NCBI RefSeq assembly: GCF_042738955.1
Contig: NZ_JBHYHC010000050.1
Location: 5,003-69,002 of the forward strand
DNA: 64,000 nt
Direction of reading: 5' to 3'
DNA from: Umezawaea sp042738955
GTDB taxonomy: Bacteria; Actinomycetota; Actinomycetes; Mycobacteriales; Pseudonocardiaceae
In this document: in pieces, positions 1-8,530 of the stretch
Numbering within the stretch: position 1 is the first letter of the stretch
Layout: every line of letters begins with the position of its first letter
Notes under the pieces: model-generated
The model's input: the letters and a program-made list of their open reading frames with translations, nothing else
What the model was told of the DNA's origin: nothing
The model's database searches: none
Program-made: the position numbers and the translations under genes

Positions 1-311
1 AAAAGTGCAGGCGCCGCGAACCCAATCGAGAAACGGCACAGCGTTCGCCCCGCGCGCACGAGTCAGGCCGTACCACCTCACCCCGACGAAAGGAGCGCAA
101 CGCGCCGATGAACTCGAGAACCCATCGGGCGGTCGTGCCGGCGAAACCGGAGGCGGTGCCGGACACAGCAAGAGGCGGTGGCCTCCGGGAGTTCCGGAAA
201 CCACCGCCACCTGACTCGGACGAGAGAGGAGAGGAACCAGCTACGCCGCAAGCGGGCCGCGGCGCTCCCCTACCGCCTCAATGCGAGCCCGGTCCTTCCG
301 CAGGACGTCGA
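1..311. other. left-edge stretch without a convincing gene
   Basis: Short open frames exist on both strands, but none has a ribosome-binding site together with a recognisable protein. The segment probably holds the 3' flank of the small secreted-protein gene at 312-671 and the intergenic space before whatever lies to the left. I see no repeat, RNA gene or clear hairpin here. Confidence 0.4.
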
Positions 312-671
312 TCAGCCCTCGTAGCCCGAGGTCGCGCTGATGGCGGTCGAGGACACGCCCTGGGGCCCGGCGGTGTCCCTGCCCTTGTAGTAGACGACGT
401 CGCCGTTCTCGCCCGCGACCGCGAAGATCCACTCCGTGGTCGGGCCGTCGGGCCCGGTGGTCGAGTTGACCTCGGCGAAGGCGGCGCCACCGCCGAAGTG
501 GCCGTGGTGACCGCCGTGGGCGACCGCGGAGGTGTGGCTGTCCGAGACGCCGTCAGGTCCGGCCGTGGCGTCGTGGCTGTGGAAAGCGTCGGCCATGGCC
601 ACCCCCGCCCCACCCATCGTCAGGGGAAGGGCGATGGCGCCTGCGACGATCACGCGACGAAGCGAAAGCAT
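312..671 (-). CDS. small secreted protein, function unknown
   Basis: 119 residues. An N-terminal signal peptide is clear: basic start (LSLRR), hydrophobic core, and a probable cleavage after AMADA near residue 29. The mature part is rich in His, Gly, Ser and Thr, with a His-Gly run (AHGGHHGHFGGG) that might bind metal, but no known domain is visible. An AGGAG sequence lies about 8 nt before the ATG, which fixes the start. It is monocistronic as far as can be seen. Exported function is inferred from the signal peptide only. Confidence 0.6.
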   Translation of the reverse strand: MLSLRRVIVAGAIALPLTMGGAGVAMADAFHSHDATAGPDGVSDSHTSAVAHGGHHGHFGGGAAFAEVNSTTGPDGPTTEWIFAVAGENGDVVYYKGRDTAGPQGVSSTAISATSGYEG

Positions 672-1041
672 AAAATCTGTCTCCTACCTGCTGCTGATGT
701 GCGAAAGGCCCCTTGGCGGGTCGACCGCTGTTCGACGGTCGACCACGCGCCGGGAACTCCTGCAATCTCCTGGCTTCGCCTGACCAGCGCACAGTGAACT
801 TGTCGTGATCGGCATCACACGTCGTCCACCCATTCTCGCCGAGTGATGCCACTCAAGCTCTTGACGTCGCCGTTCGCCTAATTACTTGCCCGAATACAAG
901 CATTTCGCCGCGCTTCGGTTTCACCTGTTTGAATGACGCGCTTCAAGGTGGTTCCACAAGACGAGGCCGGGTTCGCCGGAACGACCGAACGGTCGGCGGC
1001 GGACACGGCTTCGTAGTTCCTTCGACCGGGCAACGGTCTGC
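672..1041. other. intergenic region, nothing identified
   Basis: 370 bases between two minus-strand genes. It contains the promoter side of the 312-671 gene and the downstream flank of the flavodoxin-like gene. I found no gene-like frame with a ribosome-binding site, no tRNA, and no strong hairpin. Confidence 0.35.
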
Positions 1042-1662
1042 TCAGGTGGCGGGGTACTGCTCCGCCTTGAGCAGCCGCGCGAGGTGGGCGGCGTTGGCAG
1101 CCAAGGTCTTCGTCGTCCCGGCGGTCGTCTTCGGCGTCTCGTCCAGGTCCTTGTAGTCCGTGCCCTGCATGGCCTCGCCGTTCCAGTACGTCACGCCACC
1201 GGCCGGGATCGTGAAGCCGACGTCGTTCAAGCACTGGTACAGGTCCGCGCTGATCTTGTGCGCGCCGTCCTCGTTGCCCACCACCGCGACGACCCCGACC
1301 TTGCCGTAGGTCAGCAGCCGCCCCTCGTCGTCCTTTTCGGACAGCTCCGCGTCCAACCGCTCCATCGCCCGCTGCGCCACACTGCTGGCCTGCCCCATCC
1401 AGGTCGGCGTGGCGATCAGCAGCACGTCGGCGGCGAGCATCCGCTCCCGGATGGACGGCCACGCGTCCCCGTCTCCCATGTCCTTCCCCACGCCCGGCTT
1501 CACGTCGTGGTCGACCAGCCGGACGCTCTCCCCCGTCACCCCGTGCTCGGCCAGCGCGCCGAGCACCTGGTCGGCGATGAGCTGGCTGCTGGACTCCGCG
1601 GGCGAGGGGCTCAGGGTGCACACGAGCGCGAGCGCGCGCAGCGGTGGTGTCGATGTCGTCAT
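1042..1662 (-). CDS. flavodoxin-fold NAD(P)H-dependent oxidoreductase
   Basis: 206 residues from an ATG at 1662; an upstream extension of the frame has no ribosome-binding site and reads like non-coding sequence. The N-terminus has the flavodoxin pattern of a hydrophobic strand followed by a Ser-rich loop (TLSPSPAESSSQ) that would hold FMN phosphate. It is followed by LLIATPTWMGQASSVAQRAMERLD, close to the 'P-T/I-x-x-G-x-x-S' segment of NADPH-dependent FMN reductases, and by VVAVVGNEDGAH before the conserved C-terminal third. Likely a soluble FMN-dependent quinone or azo reductase; the substrate cannot be told. It is divergent from the 1811 operon, sharing about 150 bp of promoter region. Confidence 0.7.
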   Translation of the reverse strand: MTTSTPPLRALALVCTLSPSPAESSSQLIADQVLGALAEHGVTGESVRLVDHDVKPGVGKDMGDGDAWPSIRERMLAADVLLIATPTWMGQASSVAQRAMERLDAELSEKDDEGRLLTYGKVGVVAVVGNEDGAHKISADLYQCLNDVGFTIPAGGVTYWNGEAMQGTDYKDLDETPKTTAGTTKTLAANAAHLARLLKAEQYPAT

Positions 1663-1810
1663 GCACGCGAGATACCCGCGTCCGTCCCCACTCACACAAG
1701 GACGAGGTCTCCACCACCGTCTTCCGGACGAACCCGACATCCACGGCAGCGCACGTCGTTCTCCCCCGCGGGAAAGGTTTTCCGGCCGGGTGCGACGGGT
1801 AGCTGCGGTC

Positions 1811-2263
1811 ATGCGACATCGCCGGTGGTTGGGTTTCTGCGTGATCGGGGCGGTGCTGCTCGCCGTGGTGGTGCCGGGTCTACTACCCACCACCGGCGAC
1901 GACTACCGGGCCACGGCCGTCACCAGCGCCCGTGACGCGGCCTCGGCGGCGTTGACCGCGAGCACGGTCGGCTCCGCCTCGGTCGACGGCAACACCCTCT
2001 CCACCTACGCCTCCGCCGCCCTGCTCGACGCGCGGGACGGCGTCGCCACGGCCCTGGACGACCTGGTCGGCCTCGACGTGCCGGACCGGTCGGCGCAAGG
2101 CGTGCGCGACGAGGTGCTGCCACTGCTCGTGCGAGCGGCCACCCTGATCGGCGACGCCACCGAAGCCGCCGACCGCGACGACCACCAGGCGCTCAGCTCG
2201 ACGGCGAAGGAACTCGGCGACGTCGGCGGGCAGCTGCGGGAGTTCGCGGGGGCCCACCGGTGA
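1811..2263 (+). CDS. small membrane-anchored protein, first gene of the Nramp-like operon
   Basis: 150 residues, starting at the ATG with MRHRRWLG. One N-terminal transmembrane segment (about residues 8-25) is followed by an Ala/Asp-rich helical extracytoplasmic part that is probably four-helix-like. No family is recognised. The stop codon overlaps the GTG start of the Nramp-like transporter (GTGA), so the two are translationally coupled. That coupling suggests an accessory or metal-sequestering role, which is inference. The upstream part of the same frame overlaps the divergent flavodoxin gene and is not coding. Confidence 0.55.
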   Translation: MRHRRWLGFCVIGAVLLAVVVPGLLPTTGDDYRATAVTSARDAASAALTASTVGSASVDGNTLSTYASAALLDARDGVATALDDLVGLDVPDRSAQGVRDEVLPLLVRAATLIGDATEAADRDDHQALSSTAKELGDVGGQLREFAGAHR

Positions 2264-3489
2264 AGAAGCTGCTCGGCATCACCCTGGGGATCCTGACCGC
2301 CATCGGCGGGTTCGTCGACATCGGCGACCTCGTCGCGAACTCCGAGACCGGCGCGCGGTTCGGGATGCGGCTGGCGTGGGTCGTGGTGGTCGGGGTCATC
2401 GGCATCTGCGTGTACGCCGAGATGTGCGGCCGGGTCGCGGCGGTCAGCGGCAGGCCGGTGTTCGACCTGGTCCGCGAACGGCTCGGGCCGCGGGTGGCGT
2501 TGGCCAACCTCGGCGGCTCCTACCTGGTCACGCTGCTGACGCTCGCCGCCGAGATCGGCGGTGTCGCGCTGGCGATCCAGCTGGTGACCAGCGTGCACCA
2601 CCTGCTGTGGGTGCCGCTGGTGGCGTTCGTGCTGTGGATCGTGCTGTGGCGGGTCGAGTTCGACACCATGGAACGCGTGTTCGGCCTCATGGGGCTGGCG
2701 CTGGTGGTGTTCGTGGTCGCCCTGATCGCGCTGGACCCGCCGTGGGGCGACCTCGGCGCGCAGGCGTCGAGCTTCGGGCCGCCGGACGCGGAGAACTGGG
2801 GCACCTACGGGTTCTTCGCCGTGTCGCTGTTCGCCGCCGCGCTCACCCCCTACGAGGTGTTCTTCTTCTCCTCCGGCGGTGTCGAGGAGAAGTGGACGCG
2901 CAAGGACCTGGTCACCGAGCGGGTCAACGTGTTCGTCGGCTTCCCTTTGGGCGGCTTGCTTTCGCTGGCCGTCATGGGGTGCGCGGCGGTGGTGTTCGAG
3001 CCCATCGGCGTCCGGGTCGACGTGCTCAGCCAGACCGCGCTGCCGGTGGCGATGGCGTTGGGCAAGATCGGGCTCGCGGTGGTCGTGCTCGGGTTCTTCG
3101 CCGCCACGTTCGGCGCCGCGCTGGAGACCGGCCTGTCCGCCGGGTACACCGTGGCGCAGTACTTCGGCTGGCAGTGGGGCAAACGCGTCAAGCCACGGGA
3201 AGCCGCGCGGTTCCACACCGTGGTGCTGGTGAGCGTGTTGCTGGGCGTGGCACTGCTGCTCACCACGGCGGACCCGGTCGCGATCACCGAGTACTCGCTG
3301 GTGTTCAGCGCGGTGGCGCTGCCGTTGACCTACCTGCCGATCCTGGTGGTGGCCAACGACCGCGAGTACCTCGGCGACCAGGTCAACGGCCGGTTCGCGA
3401 ACGTGCTCGGCGGGATCTACCTGGTGTTCATCCTCGTCGCGGCGGTCGCGGCGATCCCCCTGATGCTGCTGACGGGAATGGGCTCATGA
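2260..3489 (+). CDS. Nramp-family (SLC11-like) divalent metal transporter, divergent metal site
   Basis: 409 residues with 10-11 hydrophobic segments and the order of an Nramp carrier. The first helix reads GGFVDIGDLVAN, where classical Nramp proteins have DPGN; here it is D20-I-G-D23. The sixth-helix metal site, usually containing Met-Pro-His, is replaced by ALTPYEVFFF (T196-P-Y-E199). The conserved AEMCGR after helix 2 supports the family. Loss of the Met argues against ordinary Mn/Fe selectivity and recalls the Nramp-related magnesium transporters, but the ion is inference. GTG start overlapping the previous stop; the end overlaps the ATG of the PRC-barrel gene, so four genes are coupled. 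Confidence 0.75.
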   Translation: MKKLLGITLGILTAIGGFVDIGDLVANSETGARFGMRLAWVVVVGVIGICVYAEMCGRVAAVSGRPVFDLVRERLGPRVALANLGGSYLVTLLTLAAEIGGVALAIQLVTSVHHLLWVPLVAFVLWIVLWRVEFDTMERVFGLMGLALVVFVVALIALDPPWGDLGAQASSFGPPDAENWGTYGFFAVSLFAAALTPYEVFFFSSGGVEEKWTRKDLVTERVNVFVGFPLGGLLSLAVMGCAAVVFEPIGVRVDVLSQTALPVAMALGKIGLAVVVLGFFAATFGAALETGLSAGYTVAQYFGWQWGKRVKPREAARFHTVVLVSVLLGVALLLTTADPVAITEYSLVFSAVALPLTYLPILVVANDREYLGDQVNGRFANVLGGIYLVFILVAAVAAIPLMLLTGMGS

Positions 3490-3881
3490 GCACGCACCCC
3501 GATCCGCTGCGGATCGACTTCCACCTGCTCGACCGGCAGATCCTCGACGTGCACGGCGACCTGGTCGGCAAGGTTGACGACGTCGAACTCGACGTCGACG
3601 CCCACGGCGTGCCGACGGTGGTCGCCCTGCTGTCCGGCCAACGCGCCCTGGGCAGGCGCATCGGCGGCGCGCTGGGCCGGTGGATGGTCTCGGTCGCGAC
3701 CCGCCTGCACGGCCCCGAAGCCCGCCCACCACTGCGGATCGCCTTCGACCACGTGGCCACGATCGGCAGCGCGGTCGAACTGTCGATCGCCCGCGACCTG
3801 CTGGACACCCCGCCACTGGAGACCTGGCTGCGGGACAAGCTGATCGGCCGAATCCCCGGAGCGCGCGATGCAGGCGAGTGA
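3486..3881 (+). CDS. PRC-barrel domain protein
   Basis: 131 residues, ATG overlapping the transporter stop (ATGA). The segment DRQILDVHGDLVGKVDDVELDVDAHGVPTVVALL is a typical PRC-barrel core (strand-turn 'D-x-x-G-x-x-v-G-k-V-x-D'), followed by a helical region with RRIGGALGRWM and a second part ending near LRDKLIGRIPG. PRC-barrel proteins often sit with membrane transporters or RNA-processing factors as adaptor modules. Coupling to the Nramp-like gene suggests a cytoplasmic regulatory partner of the transporter (inference). Confidence 0.7.
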   Translation: MSTHPDPLRIDFHLLDRQILDVHGDLVGKVDDVELDVDAHGVPTVVALLSGQRALGRRIGGALGRWMVSVATRLHGPEARPPLRIAFDHVATIGSAVELSIARDLLDTPPLETWLRDKLIGRIPGARDAGE

Positions 3882-4116
3882 CCTGCTGGGCCGAACCGCC
3901 TACACCGCGGACGGATCCGAACTGGGCCGGGTGGCAGACCTCATCGCCGGCCCCGACGGCAAGGTCCGCGCCGTACTGGTCGCGCCACCTCACCGAGGAC
4001 GGCTGCTGGGCTACGAACGCCCGTCGGTGCAGCTGCCGTGGGCGTTCGAGTGGCTCGCCCGACTACTGCACCGCGGCACCCGTGAGGTCGAGTGGTCGGC
4101 CGTTCGCTGGGAATGA
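3868..4116 (+). CDS. short PRC-barrel protein
   Basis: 82 residues overlapping the previous gene by 14 nt. LLGRTAYTADGSELGRVADLIAGPDGKVRAVLV is a compact PRC-barrel, followed by a loop and ending in VEWSAVRWE. Two PRC-barrel proteins directly behind an Nramp-like carrier suggest they work as a pair, perhaps as a heteromeric cytoplasmic platform. It is the last gene of the operon; insertion-sequence debris starts almost immediately after its stop. Confidence 0.7.
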   Translation: MQASDLLGRTAYTADGSELGRVADLIAGPDGKVRAVLVAPPHRGRLLGYERPSVQLPWAFEWLARLLHRGTREVEWSAVRWE

Positions 4117-4287
4117 CCTTGCGGGGAAGAAGTCGACGAGCCCGCAGAAGTCCCACCACGATCCGCCGCTCGGAACTGCGGCCCACGCACCGTTCCGCTG
4201 CACGTGGGTCAGGATCGTGTCGAAGAACTTGGGCGGCGGGTCGGACTTGCCGTTCATGTCCACGCCGGTGACGCCGTGGATGAGCAG

Positions 4288-4463
4288 CGACCTCACCAGG
4301 GCATCGCCAACGCCCGACCGCTACACCCGCTGCCACCACCGATCACCGACCGAGCCCAGATCAGCGACTTGGACGTCCTCCGACGACAACGGTTGGGCGG
4401 CATCCTCAACGAGTACCACCATGTCGACTGACCAGCACGGACGTAATTTCGGCAAGCACAGGG
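4288..4463 (+). pseudogene. C-terminal remnant of rve-type transposase with IS right end
   Basis: The + frame reads RPHQGIANARPLHPLPPPIT and then ends LGGILNEYHHVD, which matches the last ~45 residues of the transposase copy at 6849-7913. It is directly followed by the shared tail sequence at 4433-4463 that also ends the other copies. The N-terminal three quarters are missing. It is the left-most trace of the insertion-sequence family that fills the next 8 kb. Confidence 0.7.
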
Positions 4464-4502
4464 CTGGGATCACTAACGACCATGTCCTCAGTACCAGCGA
4501 CC

Positions 4503-4568
4503 GGCAACATGCTCAACGAAGACCACCACCTCCGACCTGCGCGGACGGCATTTCGGGCAAGCACAGCG
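4503..4568 (+). repeat. strongly diverged copy of the IS right end
   Basis: This stretch resembles the final codons plus tail of the IS copies (hGxxLNExHH, then GGACGG and GGCAAGCACAG) but has more substitutions and small deletions. It suggests an older layer of insertion of the same family. Confidence 0.45.
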
Positions 4569-4795
4569 TTGGGTCAAGCCGAGAAAAGCTGGCTGCAAAC
4601 TATGCCAGCATCCATCAGCCTTGAATGTTTCACTCCAAGTGTCCTCATAGCTGCGCGAAACAGGTTCTCGACAAGCGTGACGCTGGCGTCAGCGCTCGGC
4701 CCTGTCATCCGACCCCCGCCATCTGCTGGATCATGGCATCCTGACCTTAAAGGCGAAACGAACCTCCGAGCCGCTCGTCGGAGAGGGTGATCAAC

Positions 4796-5569
4796 GTGTC
4801 CTGGTCTTCGGATCTGCACGACCTGTTGATAAACCTGGCGGCGTGGGGTATCGGTCTCGGCCTGGGTCTGGGCTACACCTACTTCAAGCGCCGTTACGAC
4901 AGACGCTCTCTGAAGAAGTCGATCCGCGAGTTCTTCGGCCAGGGCAAGAACTTCCTCATCATCCACTCGGCCATCAACGACAACGGAGAGTGGAACTATC
5001 CAGCTACTGACACCAAGGCGGCCCGGCGCCTCGCGACCATGTTCGAGGCCGCCGGACTCCGCGAGGGCGAGCACTTCCACATCGGACCAGCCAAATGGGT
5101 GAACGACCCGCTGCATCCCGCCTTCCGGTTGGAGGCCAACAATCTCGTCCTGTTATGCGGCCCCGCTCGTAACGGGATCTTCCGGCGCTTCGTGTCGGCC
5201 GAGAGCGGTCACAAGTACTACATGACCTTCGACGAGACCGATCCCAACAAGACAATCAACGTTCTGATGGACCGCACGGGTACCCGCTTCCGGTCCTCTC
5301 GAGAGGGCAGCCCTCGAACGAACGGCGAACACTACGACCAGGCACTCGTCTCGTCCTTCCCGAACCCTGGCGATGCCTCGTTCCGCGTTGTTCTGCTGGC
5401 AGGCATCCATGGCACCGGGACAGTCGCTGCGGCCGAGCAGGTGTCCGACACCAGCAAGCTGAAGGACATCATCGCCAAGCACACCGATGGCACGACGATC
5501 GTCTGTCGTCTTGACGTGGTGTACGACCCGAAGGACATAGAGACACCCTGCGACGTCAAGGTCATGTAG
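4796..5569 (+). CDS. membrane-anchored protein of unknown function (island cargo)
   Basis: 257 residues from the GTG at 4796, which has GGAGAGG about 8-10 nt upstream; an in-frame GTG at 4787 is an alternative. One transmembrane helix near residues 8-26 (LAAWGIGLGLGLGYTYF) is followed by a basic stop-transfer run (KRRYDRR) and a ~210-residue alpha/beta domain. Visible landmarks are FLIIHSAI, a mid-domain NNLVLLCGPARNG that looks like a nucleotide- or ligand-binding loop, and VVLLAGIHGTGTVAAAEQV near the C-terminus. I do not recognise the family. A cytoplasmic sensor or effector tethered to the membrane is a reasonable guess because it lies in the same island as a NACHT protein. Its stop overlaps the convergent dehydratase gene by 8 bp. 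Confidence 0.6.
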   Translation: MSWSSDLHDLLINLAAWGIGLGLGLGYTYFKRRYDRRSLKKSIREFFGQGKNFLIIHSAINDNGEWNYPATDTKAARRLATMFEAAGLREGEHFHIGPAKWVNDPLHPAFRLEANNLVLLCGPARNGIFRRFVSAESGHKYYMTFDETDPNKTINVLMDRTGTRFRSSREGSPRTNGEHYDQALVSSFPNPGDASFRVVLLAGIHGTGTVAAAEQVSDTSKLKDIIAKHTDGTTIVCRLDVVYDPKDIETPCDVKVM

Positions 5570-6521
5570 CCCCGACATCGCACGCATCGAGGTCGGAGTC
5601 CAGCATGCGGCGAACCAGTTCGGTAAAGGTAATGGACGGCTTCCAGCCAAGCTCCGACTTTGCAAGGGCAGAGTCGCCGCGCAGATCGGATGGGTCGGTC
5701 GGCCGGAGGAAGCGAGCGTCCGTCACCACGTGGTCGGTCCAGCTCAGCCCGACCAAGGAGAAAGCCAGCTCAGCGAACTCCGCCACGCTGTGGTTGTGGC
5801 CGCTCGCGATGACATAGTCGCGCGGTGACGGCTGGGCCATGATGCGCCACATCGCATCGACATAGTCGCGGGCATGTCCCCAGTCGCGGCGGGCATCGAG
5901 ATTGCCCAGGGCGACGATGTCACGCTTGCCCGCCACGATCTCCGCTACCGCTCTGGTGATCTTCCGGCTTACGAAGTCCGTGCTGCGGCGCTCCGACTCG
6001 TGGTTAAAGAGGATCCCGGCCGCCGCCCACAGACCGTAGGACCGGCGATATGTCTCCACCAGATGATGCGCGAAGACCTTGGCGCAACCGTACGGGCTGA
6101 TCGGCGCGAGCGCGGAGTCCTCGCGTTGCGGACCGGGCGTGTCACCGAACATCTCCGAACTGGACGCCTGGAAGAAGCGGCAGTCAGGAACGACGGTGCG
6201 CACCGCCTCCAGCAGAGTGGCCGTGCCGACCGCGATGCTGTGCATGGTCGCCAGCGGCTCGACGAAGGACCAGTCCACTCTGGTCTGCGCCGCCAGGTGG
6301 TAGACCTCCGCTGGCCGGATATCGGACAGGAGCCGGGTCATCTCCGATCCACTGGTCACGTCGCTTCGGTGAAGCGTCACACAAGACGGCACCAGGAGGC
6401 GCCGCAACGAGGCGTCGTCGATATCGAATCCGTACACCTCGTAGCCCTTGCCGAGGAGCAACTCGACAAGGTAGCTGCCATCCTGACCGCCGACCCCACT
6501 GATCAGCGCCTTCCGTTTCAT
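5562..6521 (-). CDS. gmd: GDP-mannose 4,6-dehydratase
   Basis: 319 residues, an extended short-chain dehydrogenase that converts GDP-D-mannose to GDP-4-keto-6-deoxymannose, the precursor of fucose, rhamnose and related sugars. The NADP-binding loop is GVGGQDGSYL (9-18), and the catalytic region is SSSEMFG (120-126) with Y144-x3-K148. Family-specific segments LFNHES (followed by FVSRKITRAVA) and RDWGHARDYVDAMW are present. In the first, RRST replaces the more usual PRRG(E/D), a small deviation next to the active site. The usual partner genes (fucose synthase, glycosyltransferases) are absent nearby, so it is an orphan within the island, overlapping its neighbour tail to tail by 8 bp. Confidence 0.85.
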   Translation of the reverse strand: MKRKALISGVGGQDGSYLVELLLGKGYEVYGFDIDDASLRRLLVPSCVTLHRSDVTSGSEMTRLLSDIRPAEVYHLAAQTRVDWSFVEPLATMHSIAVGTATLLEAVRTVVPDCRFFQASSSEMFGDTPGPQREDSALAPISPYGCAKVFAHHLVETYRRSYGLWAAAGILFNHESERRSTDFVSRKITRAVAEIVAGKRDIVALGNLDARRDWGHARDYVDAMWRIMAQPSPRDYVIASGHNHSVAEFAELAFSLVGLSWTDHVVTDARFLRPTDPSDLRGDSALAKSELGWKPSITFTELVRRMLDSDLDACDVGAT

Positions 6522-6708
6522 ACTCCCAATCTAGCCCGGCGCATCCGTCAGAAGCCTCAGAGGACGCCGCGGCTCGAGGAGAGGCACCGGGGATCGGCCT
6601 GCCGACTGCGTCGGGCGTCCAGCGCCTTTCCGAACCCGATGAGTAACCGAAGGTGAAAGTTCCTCTTTCGGTCCTCCGTCTGGCCGACAGTTCGTTTGCC
6701 TGCGAACG

Positions 6709-7946
6709 GTGCGCCTGCCAAAACCTCATCCATGCAGGTGAAAGACGATCTGCAGGAATCCATGTGCGGAAGCGGTCGTGATCCCGCACTGTCGCCGATG
6801 AGCACTGCATGATGATCGGTCATACTGCATCGACCGGCCTATCTCAGCATGACCAACGCGTTCTCCCTGCTACGCCTTCTCCCTATGAGCGACCGAGACA
6901 AGGACTTGGAGATCCTGTTGCTACGCAATCAGATCACCGTCCTGGAATGCCAACGAAGGCAGAACCCGGCCGCGGTTCTCTTCCGCTGATCGGGCATTCC
7001 TCGCGGCACTGCTGCACCGACTCCCGACAAAAGCGCTTGGTCGGTTCCGGCTCCTGGCACGTCCGGAAACGATGCTGCGCTGACACCAAGACCTGCTCGC
7101 CCGCCGCCGCGCGGCCAAGTCTCGTCCCAAACGCCCCGGCCGGCCGCGGCCACTACGGTCAATCCGGCTCCTAGTGCTCCGCCTGGCACGAAAGAACCCC
7201 ATCTGGGGCTACCGCCGCGTCCACGGCGAACTACTCGTACTCGGCATCACGATCGCCGCATCCACCGTGTGGCAGATACTCAAGGACGCCGGAATCGGCC
7301 CGACATCCGATCGCACGTCCATCACCTGGGTGGACTTCCTCCGCTCCCAAGCCCAAGTCCTGCTGGCCTGTGACTTCCTCAAAGTACCGACCTTGAGAAG
7401 CATCCGCCACTAGCGGTCATCGAACACACCAGCCGCCGAATCCGCGTCCTGTGTGCCGCCGCGCACCCGACCGCTGCCTGAGTCACCCGAGCAACGAAGA
7501 ACCTCGTCATGGACCTCGACGACGTGGGCAGCTCCGCACGGTTCCTGATCCGCGACCGCGACGGGAAGTTCCCCGCTCTGTTCGATGCGGTTCTCGCTGA
7601 CGCGAGCATCCGGGTCGTCCTCAGCGGTGTCCGGGTCCCGCGAATGAACGCGATCATGGAACGCTGGATCAAGAGCTGCCGCCGCGAACTCCTCGACCGC
7701 ACCCTCATCTGGAACCAACGACACCTACTGCACGCCCTGCGCGAGTACGAACAGTTCTACAACACCCACCGACCCCACCAGGGAATCGCCAACGCCCGGC
7801 CACTACACGCGCTCTCCCAACCGAGCCCCGCTCAGACAACAGTCACCCAGCTCGACATCCGCCGACGCCAGCGACTGAACGGCATCCTCTACGAATACCA
7901 CCACGCCGCCTGAACAGCACGGACGTAATTTTCGGCGAGCACAGGG
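6709..7946 (+). mobile_element. decayed IS copy (reference copy of the local family)
   Basis: About 1.24 kb. The left end near 6709-6732 (GCCTGCCAAAACCTCATCC) is an imperfect inverted match of the right end at 7915-7946, read in reverse complement as TGCTTGCCGAAAATTACGTCC. Between them lies a broken transposase gene. Copies or fragments of the same ends occur at 4433, 8378, 12377 and 12418-12712. The family is the actinobacterial 'integrase core domain' group of DDE transposases related to IS3/IS481; the exact IS name cannot be given without a database. Confidence 0.6.
6849..7913 (+). pseudogene. rve/DDE transposase, frameshifted
   Basis: The start reads MTNAFSLLRLLPMSDRDKDLEILLLRNQI, the usual N-terminus of these transposases, but a stop follows after 48 codons. 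Pieces then continue in other frames: NPIWGYRRVHGELLVLGITI, TSITWVDFLRSQAQVLLACDF and HTSRRIRVL. The last 134 codons (7509-7913) are intact and hold FLIRDRDGKFPALFDAV, VPRMNAIMERWIKSCRRELLDR (the DDE-type Asp and Glu region) and the C-terminal YNTHRPHQGIANARPLHAL. At least two frameshifts and several stops make it inactive. Confidence 0.8.
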
Positions 7947-8409
7947 TCGCCCAGGCAGCGAAAACCTCGTCATGGACCTCGACGACGCGGGCAACTCCTC
8001 ACGATTCCTGATCCGCGACCGCGACGGGAAGTTCCCCGCCGTGTTCGATGCGGTTCTCGCCGATGCGGGCATACAGCTCGTCCTCAGTGGCATCCGGATC
8101 CCGCGGATGAACGCGATCATGGGACGGTGGATCCAGAGCTGCCGCCGCGAACTTCTCGATCGCACACTCATCTGAAATCAACAGCGTCTACTCCACGCCC
8201 TACGCGAGTACGAACAGTTCAACAACACCCACAGGCCTCATCAAGGCATCACCAACGTACAACCCCTACACGAGCTGCCACCAACGATCACCAACCAAGC
8301 CCAACTCGTTGACTTGAACGTCCGCCGACGACAACGACTGGGCAGCATCCTCAACAAATACCGCCACGCCGCCTGAACAGCACGGGCAACATTTTCGGCT
8401 AGCACAAGG
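7947..8409 (+). pseudogene. second transposase fragment, in-frame stop, with IS tail
   Basis: A second, diverged copy of the C-terminal third of the same transposase, placed directly behind the first copy's tail. Codons from 7972 read MDLDDAGNSSRFLIRDRDG and on to LLDRTLI, where the Trp codon of the intact sequence has become TGA at 8173. The frame then continues with NQQRLLHALREYEQFNNTHR to 8376. The tail repeat follows at 8378-8409. It is an independent insertion or tandem duplicate, now dead. Confidence 0.75.
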
Positions 8410-8530
8410 CCAGCCGTAGCAGCATGGCCGGTCACCATGCCGTGCCCGCCAACAACAGCGTGATCACGACTGCATCTGTGGATGGGTCTCGGCGGCCCCC
8501 GTCAACTGCATGGATAAGGTTTTCGGCAGC

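Noticed and set aside
5..214. Open frame at the left edge
   Set aside because: No ribosome-binding site, low-complexity Arg/Pro/Gly composition, and no recognisable protein.
1662..1811. Metal riboswitch ahead of the Nramp-like operon
   Set aside because: The short divergent region shows no paired helices or conserved loops of the yybP-ykoY or M-box type.
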